Shown piece after piece: positions 12,266 through 23,226 of a stretch of DNA of 64,000 nt. Both the position numbers and the translations under genes were made by a program. The first letter of the stretch is position 1. Each line of letters starts with the position of its first letter. Source of the stretch: Dactylorhiza incarnata (lineage: Eukaryota; Streptophyta; Magnoliopsida; Asparagales; Orchidaceae); assembly GCA_033032865.1 (NCBI GenBank), contig JAWHQI010000501.1:434001-498000 (forward strand), read 5' to 3'. Under the pieces are notes generated by a model that was given only the letters and a program-made list of their open reading frames with translations, searched no databases and was not told the DNA's origin.

Positions 12266-12370
12266 GTTTCCGAAGATGACAAAATACTTGTTATATTTGC
12301 AAGAGCTTGATTTCTTTGATTATTGCATTTGGATTTTTTCACTTTAACCAAAAGTTTTGGTCATGTGCAG
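12266..12370 (+). other. MAP1 intron, 105 bp, normal size
   Basis: GT-AG intron between exons a and b. It begins GTTTCC, has a T-rich stretch and ends TGTGCAG. It is the only compact intron of this gene in the window and contrasts with its neighbours of 5.9 and 33.2 kb. Confidence 0.88.
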
Positions 12371-12412
12371 GATGGCGACATTATAAACATTGATGTGACT
12401 ATCTATCTGAAT
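12371..12412 (+). CDS. MAP1: MAP1 exon b (14 codons), first metal-ligand Asp
   Basis: A 42 bp micro-exon encoding DGDIINIDVTIYLN. In the family the Asp in NIDVT is the first metal-ligand aspartate (Asp97 in E. coli numbering). It follows exon a directly in phase 0 and its donor is AAT|GTAATT. Any ORF-based gene finder would miss it; the evidence is family identity plus splice signals. Confidence 0.9.
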
Positions 12413-12980
12413 GTAATTATCTTTCCATCCATATTATATGCATTCATAAAGCATGTCTTTTTTTTCTGCATTTTTGTAGTTAGGCCTGCATCAGACCACT
12501 TGTCTATATTATCTTTGGGCAGTATTTTTTTCTATTTTTATTAAGCAGAAATTTCATTTGTGTATGATACTTGAGCTTTTTAAAGTGCTTACTACTATCT
12601 ATTGAAAAGTAAAGTATTCACCTTTTCAGCACTTGAGCAGCAATTCTATATCTTTTCTTTTCTTCATTTTCAAGCTTTCGTAGTTTTAGGAGGAGACCAG
12701 TGTAGACAAAATATATACATACCTGCTTAGAACATAAATGGATTTTTTTGTAGTGGAATATTTTTTTGGCATTTTCAAAGCATCTGACTTTTGATTAAAG
12801 CAGAAAACAGAAGGGAAAATTTAGTTATCAAATTGGATAGAAGCTGGACATACTCGATGAGTGTTAAAGCAGGAGAAAATGGTGCTCAGTTGAAAACCAA
12901 AAATTTGATAATTTGTATCCCGATATCTATTACTATTAATAAAACAACCAACACTATACCGTCAAATTCATCAGAGCCGT

Positions 12981-14009
12981 TGTTATGGGCCTACTCGGGG
13001 GTTGCTGGAGGAGTGGCCGGAGGCGAAGATAACGATGGTTGCGGAGGATACTGTGGAGCCAGAACCGCGGCTGCCTAAGCGGGGCTTGCTCGTTACCTAA
13101 GCGGGGCTTGCTCGTTAGAGGAGAGAGCTACCGATATCTCACAAATAAGAGGAAGAAAAATAGATTAATTCTTTCATACATTATAAGACCCAAAAGAGTC
13201 TTTAAATCGACGTACAATGAACATAGTTGAAAATAAGCGACACACTTGGACAACAGACCTAATTGGAAATAAACGACATACATGGACTCAAATATAGAGG
13301 ACGAACTAAAAAGGAATGCGACATAAATACACAAATAATTATAAAATGATTTATCATAATAAGCGACATCAAGAGGTTTATGCGGAGAAGTTACCCGGTT
13401 GGATGAATTCGAGAGTCAGATCTCAGTTTTTCTCTGGCTCACGCAAATGGAGGGAGACCCGTGGCTGCGACACTTCTGTTTGAAGGCGCCGTTTGCTGTG
13501 GAGGTTACTGATGCTTGGGACGGGCTTTCTGGAGACGTCGACAGAATGGGAAAGTGTTGGCATGCGTCGGCGGAAGAGGACCGAGAAAGCTCTGATATCA
13601 AGTTATTATGTGCCTACTCGGAGGTTGCCGGAGGAGTGTCCGGAGGCAAAGATGACGACGGCGGAGGAGGATACTGTGGAGCAGGAACCGCGGCTGCCTA
13701 ATCGGGGCTTGCATGTTAGAGGAGAGAGCTACCGATATCTCACAAATAAGAGGAAGAAAATCAGATTAATTCTTGCATACATTTATAAGACCCAAGAGAG
13801 TTTTTAAATAGACGTACAACGGATATAGTTGAAAATAAGCGACACACTTGGACAACATACCTAATTGAAAATAAGCGACACACTTGGACAACATACCTAA
13901 TTGGACATAAGCGACATACTTGGACTCAAATAAGGAGGACGAACTAAAAAGGAATGTGACATAAAGACACAAATAATTATAAAATAACTTGTCATAATAA
14001 CCCATAACA
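12981..14009 (-). mobile_element. TRIM-like non-autonomous LTR element (1.03 kb)
   Basis: Two LTRs (12981-13368 and 13603-14009) flank only about 234 bp. The boundaries are TGTTATGGGCC on the left and CCCATAACA on the right. A degenerate primer-binding site on the minus strand (TGATATCAGAGC, about 13589-13600) next to the right LTR sets the orientation. Flanks GCCGT (12976-12980) and ACCGT (14010-14014) look like a 5 bp TSD with one change. The right LTR carries an extra tandem copy of a segment with AAGCGACACACTTGGACAAC. There is no coding capacity. LTR ends resemble those of the TR-GAG at 15352-17783. Confidence 0.8.
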
Positions 14010-14126
14010 ACCGTCTAATAAAACTATGATATGTAGTAAACAAAATTACAATAAATTAAAATATTATAAAATAAAAACATAAAAGGAAAGCAAAATAATA
14101 TAAAAAGTAAATTAAAGTAGACTAAT

Positions 14127-14254
14127 GCTCCGTTTGGGGGGACTTATTTTCACCGGTCAAGCGGTTACGACCGCATGAACCAGACCTTAATTAAGGTCCG
14201 ATTCATGCGGTCGTAACCGTTTGACCGGTGAAAATAAGTCCCCCCAAACGAAGC
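14127..14254. mobile_element. Foldback MITE (128 bp, near-perfect palindrome)
   Basis: The two halves are almost exact reverse complements from GCTCCGTTTGGGGGG on the left to CCCCCCAAACGAAGC on the right, with CCTTAATTAAGG at the centre. It is flanked by CTAAT on both sides (14122-14126 and 14255-14259), a 5 bp target duplication. Transcribed as part of the MAP1 pre-mRNA it would form a single hairpin of about 60 bp. It has no coding capacity and I cannot assign the superfamily. Confidence 0.8.
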
Positions 14255-14259
14255 CTAAT

Positions 14260-15346
14260 TTAAATGAGTGAGAAAGATAAAGTATCATATGATAGAAAAT
14301 TATGATACGATTGAACGTATTGTGAACACCTGAGACTATCTAAGTACTGATGTCGTCGTCCATATATAATGCATTGGGGAACCGTGTGTGTTAAACTAGT
14401 ATCAGAAAAAAATACCAAATCTTTCACTGGTCGGTCTGATAGCTTATATGCTATCGATAACTTTCTAACTAAATGAACGTGTGAGCATACATACTGCACC
14501 AAAAAATGATAGATAAAGAAAAATTTTAAATGGATCCATACATTTAAAGTAGTAATTTTAAATGTTTGATTTTTTTTAGAGCTTGCATGGTGAAATAAGG
14601 ATAGATTAGACTCAGGGTCCCCGAGGTTATGGCCGCTCGTCACTTTTTTCCACATTTTTAGAAATCCTACAAATGGATCCTCTGATCATTTTTGAGTTTG
14701 TTCCCACATTTCAAAATGGCACCTACTAAAAACAAAAGTTTAGTGTATTCTGGTGATCAGAAGGTGATCATGCTTCAAATATTGATTTTTTCTTTATAAA
14801 TATACCTTTTTAGTATATAAAACAACAAATTTGTTCTTTACCGCATACATTCAAAGTCACTGAGCTTCATGTCTTTCATGTTGGTCGTCCTAATTTTCAG
14901 TCAAGTCCCTGATTTTGTGTATAGTGTCTGGCTATAGAGATGAGCAAAGCAAATGAGAAGCTTCTCTTCTCCTTCACACTGGAGGTTTAAAACATGCTTT
15001 ACAAATGCAACCAAATTGATGGTTAAGATATCATAATTAGTTGCAAATCGAGATATCCCTATTCAACATGCATTTCAGAACCTCTTTAACATAACATTGC
15101 CCCCAAAAAAGTCTCAGTAACATTTTACAAACAAACATCTTGGAAAACTCCTCAAAATCTATGCAAAAATAAAGTAAATTATTAAAATGAGTTTATATTA
15201 AAAAAGTTTGGAAGCAAAAAATGCAAGACAAAAACTATAGACAGCAACATTGCTCTCGGTATAAACTAGTGCTAATTGAGAACAAGTCTATCAAAGAAGC
15301 CCAAGGCAGAGACATGATAAAAACTATCGAAGCAAAAAACCAATAG
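14260..15346 (+). other. Intron stretch without recognised feature
   Basis: AT-rich MAP1 intron sequence between the MITE and the TR-GAG. Short ORFs on the minus strand have no family resemblance and no start context, so I see no gene. Confidence 0.5.
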
Positions 15347-15351
15347 AATTG

Positions 15352-15684
15352 TGTTACGGGCCTACTTGGAGCGGTGGCCGGAGACGGAGATGACGGTGGT
15401 GGAGGATAATATGGAGCCCGTGACCGCGGCTGCCTAATGCGGGGTTGCTCGTTGGTGGAGAGAGCCACCAATAATCTCACTCAATAGAAGGGAAATTTGA
15501 TTACTTCTTGCTTGCCCTTACAACCATACATATGCCCCTTTATATAGACTTACAACTTAATAAAAAGACAACCGTAATAAAGACAAAGACAAACAATAAT
15601 AAAGACACCTAATTACTAGACCCGGAGCTCGAGGTCCCCTACATCATGATAACATTCTATGGCAAAGGCATGTAGCCCATAACA
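15352..15684 (-). repeat. TR-GAG 3' LTR (333 bp)
   Basis: Left-hand copy; in element orientation it begins TGTTATGGGC and ends GGCCCGTAACA. It contains TATATAAAG as a likely TATA box (complement of CTTTATATA near 15538). Confidence 0.9.
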
Positions 15685-15748
15685 TCTCTCCCGCCGTTCA
15701 AAATGAGCTTGACCACAAGCTCAAGGGGAGTCGATAATGATGCGAGTT

Positions 15749-16711
15749 TCATCCGACGCCCTCCTCGTCAGAGTCTTCAATGTGCAGATAGAAAAGCTTT
15801 TTGCACCTATGTCTGCGAGTGTACTGCTTGTCGCAGTTATAACATAATCCATGAGCGCGACGTTCCAACATCTCGGCCCGAGATAATCGGCGGACCAGTG
15901 GGGCTGGAGGGCCTTCGAGACGGCCCTGCTGAATGCTGTTGTTGGGGAGCAGGTATGCCTCTTGTGTCAGCTGGAGGCGACGGTCGCAGAGCCTGGCCAG
16001 ACTCATAGCAGTCACTAAATCTGGAGAGGCCTCAAATTCGACATCTAGTCGTAGGCGGTCGCGGAGTCCAGCGGTGAAAATGGCGATTTGCATTTCCTGG
16101 GTAAGGGTGACATGCGCCAAAAGAAGCTGAAATTGTTCCAGGTACTCGTCCACGGACCCCGTCTGTCGTAAAGAAGTGAGTTCGCCGAGGGGGTTGCTGC
16201 GGATAGGAGGACCGAAACGCAAGTTGCAGTACCGTTTGAAGTCTGCCCACATCAGGTTCGGCTGGTTGGTGAGGAGACGAGAAACCCACACTAGAGCGGA
16301 GTCAAGCATGTGAAAGGATTCTAAGTGAAGGCGTTCTGCTACCGGAGTTTGTTGGTGGACGAAAAATTGCTCGCACCTGGTAAGCCATCCCAAGGGGTCG
16401 GTTTTTCCATCATAGGTGGGAAATTCCAGCCGGGTATGACGCGGGAGAATAGCAGTGTCCGGACGTACAAGTGTCGGTGGTAGTGGCTCGTGGCGGATGA
16501 GCGGCGGGAGCGGGACTTGACTGCTACTGGCTTGCTCCAGGGGTGGAGTGGTAACAACGGGCGGTGCGGTTGTGAGTTCATTAAGCTTCGTGGTGAGGGT
16601 TGCCATGTCGTCCCGATGACGTACTTCTACTTCCTGAAGGCGTGCATCTATGGCAGATATAACTGAGTGGAGCCGGTTCATGGCCTCCAAGAAATTATGG
16701 GAGTCTTCCAT
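15749..16711 (-). CDS. TR-GAG Gag protein, Ty3/gypsy type (320 aa)
   Basis: Structural Gag, expected to form the virus-like particle that packages the element RNA. Residues 1-50 form a short helical start (MEDSHNFLEAMNRLHSVI). A proline-rich linker follows to about residue 95. The retrotransposon gag domain runs from LEFPTYDGKTDPLGWL through ADFKRYCNLRFGPPIRSN and LGELTSLRQTGSVDEYLEQF. The C-terminal zinc knuckle is CYNCDKQYTRRHRC followed by KKLFYL. The frame is open without stops, unlike the surrounding elements. No protease or RT follows, so mobility must depend on proteins from other elements. Its closest relative in the window is the gag of E7 (43037-43950). Confidence 0.9.
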   Translation of the reverse strand: MEDSHNFLEAMNRLHSVISAIDARLQEVEVRHRDDMATLTTKLNELTTAPPVVTTPPLEQASSSQVPLPPLIRHEPLPPTLVRPDTAILPRHTRLEFPTYDGKTDPLGWLTRCEQFFVHQQTPVAERLHLESFHMLDSALVWVSRLLTNQPNLMWADFKRYCNLRFGPPIRSNPLGELTSLRQTGSVDEYLEQFQLLLAHVTLTQEMQIAIFTAGLRDRLRLDVEFEASPDLVTAMSLARLCDRRLQLTQEAYLLPNNSIQQGRLEGPPAPLVRRLSRAEMLERRAHGLCYNCDKQYTRRHRCKKLFYLHIEDSDEEGVG

Positions 16712-17450
16712 ATGATGAGCGGAGCGAGAGAAAGAGCGGGTGATAGGACGGTCCGATTGCGTCGTGTCGGATGATTGAGAAAGACCGCGAGAGCCGCGTC
16801 GGCGCCCAATGGTTTTAATAGAAAAGGCGTGCTGGTGGAAAAAGTTTAATTGAATAGACTGGCGGAGGGATAGGAAGTAGGAAATGTTTAATAGGTAGTA
16901 GCAGTGGGAATGGGAAGTGGCGTGAGAAAGGGGATAATAAATAAATAAAAGGCTGTTGGGGAACGAGATTAAAGGCGTGGGCTGCAGTTCTCGAGGAGTG
17001 ATGTCGAGATAGGCGGCTCGAGGGACGCTGCAGGGGCTCGATGGGGAAAAGAATGGGCAGCGTGATGGAGTAGGGGACGCGTGCTTGCAGGAGCGGAAAA
17101 ATCGTGCGGCTCGAGAAGAGGTGCAAACGCAGGAAGAGTTGTCGTATGCTGGAGAAGAGGCGTAAGCGCAAGCGCTGGTGCGGGGTGACGAAGCGGGAGG
17201 TGGATGCCGAGCAGATGTACGGGGCTTGCTGAGGTTGGACGAGCGGCCGTCGTCGTCGATGAGGGGATGGAGGAGGGGACGCGTGCTTGCAGGAGCAGCG
17301 GAGGGTTCTCTGGTGTCGTATGCTGGAACGGGAGAAAACAGAGCAGCGGAGGTTTCGAATCCGATAGTGGAGGCTTGTGTTGGTTTGACGGCGCTGGGGA
17401 AGAAAAAGAGCGCTCGACGAAGGGGAGGAAAGATGGCTCTGATACCACGT

Positions 17451-17783
17451 TGTTACGGGCCTACTTGGAGCGGTGGCCGGAGACGGAGATAACAGTGGTG
17501 GAGGATACTATGGAGCCCGTGACCGCGGCTGCCTAATGCGGTGTTGCTCGTTGGAGGAGAGAGTCACCAATAATCTCACTCAATAGAAGGGAAATTTGAT
17601 TACTTCTTGCTTGCCCTTACAACCATACATATGCCCCTTTATATAGGCTTACAACTTAATAAAAAGACAACAGTAATAAAGACAAAGACAAACAATAATA
17701 AAGATACCTAATTACTAGACCCGGAGCTCGAGGTCCCCTACATCATGATAACATTCTATGGCAAAGGCATGCAGCCCATAACA
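17451..17783 (-). repeat. TR-GAG 5' LTR (333 bp)
   Basis: Right-hand copy, same length as its partner. The primer-binding site lies immediately to its left at about 17434-17449 (minus-strand ACGTGGTATCAGAGCC). Confidence 0.9.
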
Positions 17784-18359
17784 AATTGCCAAACATGAAC
17801 CCTATTAGTAATCATGTTGAAACAATCATTCAACACTATAATGAAAGCACATACATAGGTAGAAGCATGTTGATGGCCTATGTCGTGAATTCCCAACTTT
17901 TGCTTTTCCGGTAGAATAGACCTCAAACCAATGTGTCCTATCTGAAGATGACGGGGGAAGAGATGTAGACGAAGCTCCAAGCGGGAACCCCAAGGTCATT
18001 GATTTTAAGTTATAATAGATTTTTTGGTATTTAGACAATTTTTAACAATATGTCACTGGAGCTAAATGAAGCATAATTTTGACCGCGATCTGTGCAAGTG
18101 TTTTTTAAAAATGTGACCAACTTGAAATGCAACCTTAGCCTCATGGACCAGGGTGTAGTTTACCTAAATAGGAAAAGCAAACTAAGTACTATCAGTGTTA
18201 AACTACTTGGCTATGGTATTATGCTGATACATTTTCTTGATTTGATATTCTGTCACATAGAGTGGAATACCATTTCCCGATTCCATTTCAGTAGTTGCAT
18301 GCACTGTATCTTTTACTTTTCTTTCCTATGCATATTTTTCAGAGAACTTTATATGTTAG

Positions 18360-18431
18360 GGTTACCATGGTGACACTTCAAAGACCTTTTTCTGTGGACA
18401 AGTTGATGAACCAACTAAAAAGCTTGTAAAG
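18360..18431 (+). CDS. MAP1: MAP1 exon c (24 codons), second metal-ligand Asp
   Basis: Encodes GYHGDTSKTFFCGQ followed by VDEPTKKLVK. HGDTS holds the second metal-ligand Asp (Asp108 in E. coli numbering), directly continuing exon b although 5,947 bp of intron intervene. The acceptor is TATGTTAG|GG at 18359, the donor is AAAG|GTATTT at 18432, and the length of 72 bp is phase 0. There are no disabling changes. Confidence 0.92.
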
Positions 18432-18515
18432 GTATTTCTCTACTAGAGCTTCTAACACATGTAATATGCACTTGTTATTTCCTGTTTCTTGTGTATTTTC
18501 TTAAGTAGGGTATCT

Positions 18516-19140
18516 TGTGTCTTTTTTAAGGAAAGTTTACTATGTAATGCTGAAACCTATCTTGTTTATAAAGCTAACTCAAAATTATTTTCTGAATTCC
18601 CGGCCGTTTGTTGTCATAACATAAATAATAAAAGATTGGGTAACTGATTGATGTAACACTTGGCCTGAAATGAAGGCTAAGGGCTAGGACCAAGGTCGAA
18701 CCAAATTGGTTCATGATTCAATTATATATATTTTATTTAGTTTAGTTTAAATATAATAATTTTTCTAATAATCTAAGTTGTAATTATGTTCTGTAATTAA
18801 GGTTATGTATATTTAGCTTGTCTTTTTACTTGCGTCTTTTTTAAGGAAAGTTTACTATGCAAATGCTGAAACCTACCTTGTTTATAAAACTAACTCAAAA
18901 TTATTTTCTGAATTCCCGGCCCTTTGTTGTCATAACATAAATAATAAAAGATTGGGTAACTGATTGATGCAACACTTGGCCTGAAATGAAGGCTAAGGGC
19001 TAGGACCAAGGTCAAACCAAATTGGTTCATGATTCAATTATATATTTTTTATTTAGTTTAGTTTAAATTTAAACGTTTTTCTAATAATCTATGTTGTAAT
19101 TATGTTCTGCAATTAAGGTTATGTATATTTAGCTTCTATT
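18516..19140. repeat. 315 bp direct tandem duplication
   Basis: 18516-18830 and 18831-19140 are two head-to-tail copies offset by 315 bp. They share long near-identical stretches such as AATTCCCGGCC..TTTGTTGTCA and GGGCTAGGACCAAGGTC. There are few substitutions, so the duplication is not very old. It has no coding potential. The right copy runs into sequence with TATATATAA and the start of E3, so the unit may include part of an LTR promoter. Confidence 0.85.
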
Positions 19141-19189
19141 TTTACTTTCATTATAAATGGCTTTATGATCTTTATGCCCCCAATGTAAT

Positions 19190-22100
19190 TGTATATATAA
19201 TCCTTGCATTGTTTAATGAGAATCAAGCTTTTCATATTTCCTACATCCCTAACCGCTACCTTCATTGTAGTCACTCGCGCTTTCGATCTTTGGGATCTTC
19301 TCACTGCCTGCGTGTGCTCACCGACGAAGAGGAGTCATCGCTTTTCTGGTTCCGACTTATTGTTCGCATCGAGGAGTGTCGTCCCTTCTGGCTCCATAAA
19401 CTGTTGCCGATCCTTTTTTTAGGTTTTTTCCTGACGCCGCTGCCGATCATGATGCCGCTATGGATCCAGGCGCCACTTCTGCTGATTCGATGTTGTCAAC
19501 GATCCGTAAACTATTGTTGACTCATGCTGTTGACTTTTGTTGCTGCTTCTGACTGTTCGTAACTTGCTGATCCAGTTTCTTCATTATGTAGCTGCTGCTC
19601 CAGTGCGTTGCCATTAAATCCTTGGATAAGAATGACATACCACTCTAAATATGTTGTGGGATTGGCTAGCACATCAATAATCTATCTTAGCCGAAATGAT
19701 TTCCCAATTCTTCATCCCATCTACTGTCTTAATGGAAAATTTTATCTTCAATGAGCCCAAGTTATCCGCTCTACTCTAAAAGGACGGAGAAAATTGAATC
19801 ACAGAAGGACCTACCTTGCTAAGACCAATGCCATGTTTCAAGATTGGGATGATGAAGACTCTCTTATCATGATTTGGTTGTGGAATTCCATGACACCTGA
19901 GGTGAGCCGAAATTGTATGTTCTTACCCACAACACGGGACTTCTGGGAAAATATGTTAAACCTACTCAATGAAGCAATATGTTGCCACTTGCTATGAGTT
20001 GAAGACAAATTTTCTCTACGAAGCAAGGGAACCTATCTGTTACTGATTACTATGGAATGTTTAATGGACTGTGGATCGAACTTGACCAATATCAAAATTT
20101 GAAGATGGAATGTCATAAGGATGCCTCTACCTTGTCTACCTTTGTTAAAAAGAGATGATTTTTGAGTTCCTTTTAAGTTTGAACTCTGAGTATGATCCCA
20201 TCAGTGTGCAGATTCTAAAGAAGGAAATACTTCCAACCCTATCTGAAGTATTTTATGTTGTTAGAGGCGTAGAGAGTTGTAGAGGTGTTATGATAGATGA
20301 CAAGCCCAATGATTTGTCTTCTCTTGCTGCAAGTAAGAATGACGATCTAGCAATATCGTTCCATAGAATGCTCCACGGACCAACAGGGACAACCACTTTT
20401 GAACCGATTGCAAAAAATTTGGACATATTAAGGAGAATTGTTGTAAACTACATGGAAGGAGCAAGTTCTTGGTCGTACATGAAACTTTAAAGGGATCTAA
20501 CGAAATCGGGCCACCCTAGCTACATCTGGGACCATGAAGGACTTGCATCATGAAGTCAAAAGTGGAGTTGTTGATAATATCCCAGCTTTCAGGAAAGATG
20601 GGTTAAAAAGCCTGCGAACCCTTATTGGTTCCCTTAGTGAGCCATAAGGTACTTGCACTCTTGCTATGTCTGGTAAGAACTTGAGTTCAAAATCATTTAA
20701 TGCTTCAAGCGCTAATATTGGTCCTTCATGGGTCATTGATTCAGGAGCTACCATCATATGGTTTCCTTTAAATCTTATTACTCTTGTTTACCTTCTTCTC
20801 ACCACAATTCTATCAATGTTTATCCAACACTTTGGTTACTGGTAAGGGAATCATTGAGCTATATCCATCCCTTCACCTAAGTAATGTCCTTCATGTTCCT
20901 AAATTATCCGCCAACCTTATTTCTGTCCACAAATTAATTATCCAGCTAAATTACATTGTAACTTTCTCTCTTTCTCATTGTGTGTTTCATGATCTTTGCA
21001 TGAGGAGGACGGTTGGATCTGTTGAGGAGAAGGCCGGGTTGTCACTCCCTTCAGAAGTCTGATGGGACTGCCTCACTGCCCATCAACTTTTTCATTCATG
21101 CCATCAGTTTGAGGACACTTCTAAGATCATGCTCTACCACAGACGACTAAGACATCCTCCATTCTCCCTTCTTGAAGCTATAATTTCTGATTTGTTTCTT
21201 AAAAAGTCTGTTGAGTTATTTCATTGTGAAACTTGTGAATTGGCTAAACATTGTCATGCTTCTTTTCATCCTAGTCTTTATGTAAATAGTGAAGCATTTT
21301 ATCTTATTCATTTTGATATCCGGGGTCCTATTTCCACTAGTAATATTTCTGGTGCTAAGTGGTTTGTTACTTTCATTGATGATTGTATTAGAGTATATTA
21401 GGATTTTTTTAATGAAAGATAAGTCTGAAGTTACAAAATTATTTACTCAATTACATCATGTGATCTATGGTCAATTCAACAAATCTATAAAACGTGTGCG
21501 TTCGGGCAATCAGAAAGAATATGTAAATTAAACTTTTCCAAAGTTCACTACTGAACATGGCATCCTCCATGAATTCACTTGTGTTGATACTCAACAAAAT
21601 GACATTTCCGAATGCAAAAAACCGCCATCTTCTTGAAGTTACTCGAGAGATTTTGCTCTCTCAGATGTTTATCCCTAAACTTTATTGGGATGAAGCCCTT
21701 TTTACTACCAGTTACCTCACCAATCGTCTACCGTCACAAATTCTTGGTGGGTCGAGTCCTATCCAACTCTTAACATCATTCTTTTCTTCTGTCCCTATTA
21801 TGCAAAGTTTGCAAGCTTATGTGTTTCAGTGTATTGATTTTGTCCATATCTATCATCAACCTAACATCAAAATTGAGCCCAGAGCTATTAAATGCATTTT
21901 CTTAGGTTATGCATCTGATAAAAGAAGTTACAACCAAAGCATATCTCCTAGTAGCTCCAGCCATCTCAACCTTTCGCTGATACAGAGCAGACATGTAATC
22001 CCTCCAATACTAATCCTCTTAAATTTTGACTCCGTTTCTGACTCTAATCATGATGACCTTCCTATCACCTTGAGGAAAGAAAAAACGCACAACTACCAAG

Positions 22101-22934
22101 TATCCCATTTCTTCGTTCATCTCTTCAAAGAACCTTTCTATGCAGCATAAATGCTTTATTTCCTCTCTTGAATCCATTGTTGTCCCAATTTCCACACATG
22201 AAGCGTTAGAAGATAAGGAGTACACTCAAGCCATGCACGATCACATGAGAGCCCTTAACAAGAATGATACTTGGGAGATTGTTCCAAATCCAAGGGACAA
22301 AAGATCTGTTGGGTGTAGGTGGATCTACTCCTTAAAATAAAGATCTGGTGGCACTCTGGATCGTTATAAGTGAATGTTGGTTGCAAAATGGTATACTCAG
22401 ACATATGGTATTCAAGAAATTTTCACTCCTGTACCGAAAATGAATACTGTGAGATTTTTTTCTCTAGCTGCCCAGTTCAACTAGGAACTACATCAATTTG
22501 ATGATAAAAATGCATTTCTTCATGGAGACCTTGAGGAAGAGCTCTATATGAATATTCTTCCTAGATTCAACTCTGACAACAATGAAATCAAGTGTGCAGG
22601 TTGAAGAAAACTCTATATGGGATAAAGAAGTCACCCCCAGGCCTGGTTCGAAAGATTTTCTACAGTAATGATGACTTTGAGGTATAAGCAGAGTCAAGCA
22701 GATCACACATTGTTCTTCAAGCACTCGCAAGAAGATAAAATTGCCGTGTTACTTGTGTTTGCTCATGATATCATCATCTCAGGGAATGATATAGTTGAAA
22801 GCAAATTACTAAAGGTGAGACTAGTAGTTGAATTTGAGATAAAAGACTTGGCAAGATTGAAGTACTCACTGGGAATTGAAATTGCGTACTCTAAAGGAGG
22901 AATCTTTATTTTTCAGCCGAAGTATGTACTTGAC
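19190..22934 (+). mobile_element. E3: broken Ty1/copia element
   Basis: Plus-strand copia remains whose RT stops abruptly at 22934, where the LTR of E9 begins. I cannot define a 5' LTR with confidence; the stretch TTGTTTAATGAGAATCAAGC at 19208 looks like the end of one, but the primer-binding site is not preserved. The part downstream of the RT is missing from the window. Confidence 0.7.
19620..22934 (+). pseudogene. E3 gag-pol, decayed copia
   Basis: Gag of the UBN2 type lies at about 19790-20490 (DEDSLIMIWLWNSMTPEVS..., frames broken). A protease trace SWVIDSGAT is at about 20732. Pre-integrase and integrase lie at 21129-21660 with LYHRRLRHPPF, CETCELAKHCHASF and FVTFIDD, and the segment ends in NRHLLEVTREILL. 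RT lies at 22140-22934 with YTQAMHDHMRALNKNDTWE and a box reading FAHD in place of YVDD, then LKYSLGIEIAYSKGGIF. It is truncated at QPKYVLD. Many stops; it is certainly inactive. Confidence 0.8.
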
Positions 22935-23226
22935 TGTTATGGGCCACGAGCCAAGAGCTAGTTCGTTATCTATTTTGTGTCTTTATTATTTTTATTAATT
23001 GTTCTAGTTGTTAGACGTTTTCATTAAGAAGTCTTGTAGTCTATTTAAAGGCAAGTTTGGTTTGTATGAAGGATCCAAGAAATATATTCTAATTCTTCTG
23101 TCTTGAGTATGAGATTTTAATAGCTCTCCTTCCGAGCACGCCCTCCTAGGTAACCGTGGTCCCGACTGCATTATACCCTACGTCGTCATCTACCCCTCCG
23201 GTCACTACTCCGTTGAGCACTTAACA
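22935..23226 (+). repeat. E9: isolated 5' LTR with primer-binding site
   Basis: Begins TGTTATGGGCCACGAG, ends GAGCACTTAACA, and is followed by ACTTGGTATCAGAGCC, the primer-binding site, so it is a 5' LTR on the plus strand. It contains CTATTTAAAGG as a probable TATA box. It interrupts the RT of E3, with TTGAC preceding it. Its last 80 bases resemble the same part of the TR-GAG LTR (CCG.GGTC.CG..., CGTCATCT.C, CTCCGG.CAC), pointing to one family. I found no 3' LTR; the element has been truncated or further disrupted. Confidence 0.75.

Larger units (their letters stand above)
15352..17783 (-). mobile_element. TR-GAG: gag-only LTR retrotransposon (2.4 kb)
   Basis: Two LTRs of exactly 333 bp (15352-15684 and 17451-17783) with termini TGTTACGGGCC and CCCATAACA are bracketed by perfect TSDs AATTG (15347-15351 and 17784-17788). 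On the minus strand the primer-binding site TGGTATCAGAGCC follows the 5' LTR (right-hand copy), and the purine-rich GGCGGGAGAGA precedes the 3' LTR. The interior encodes one intact Ty3/gypsy-type gag and nothing of pol. This is the architecture described as terminal-repeat retrotransposons with GAG domain. The LTRs differ at only around a dozen positions, so the insertion is fairly recent. Confidence 0.92.
12413..18359 (+). other. MAP1 intron, 5,947 bp, with TRIM, MITE and TR-GAG
   Basis: GT at 12413 and AG at 18358-18359. It contains the TRIM-like element (12981-14009), a foldback MITE (14127-14254) and a TR-GAG element (15352-17783). The remaining stretches, 12413-12975, 14260-15346 and 17789-18359, are AT-rich, with short T-runs and no coding potential or recognisable repeat that I can name. 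Removing the three insertions would leave an intron of roughly 2.3 kb. Confidence 0.85.

Noticed and set aside
16815..17536. Several ORFs of 100-159 aa on both strands
   Set aside because: Low-complexity leader of the TR-GAG between its 5' LTR and gag; not conserved domains.
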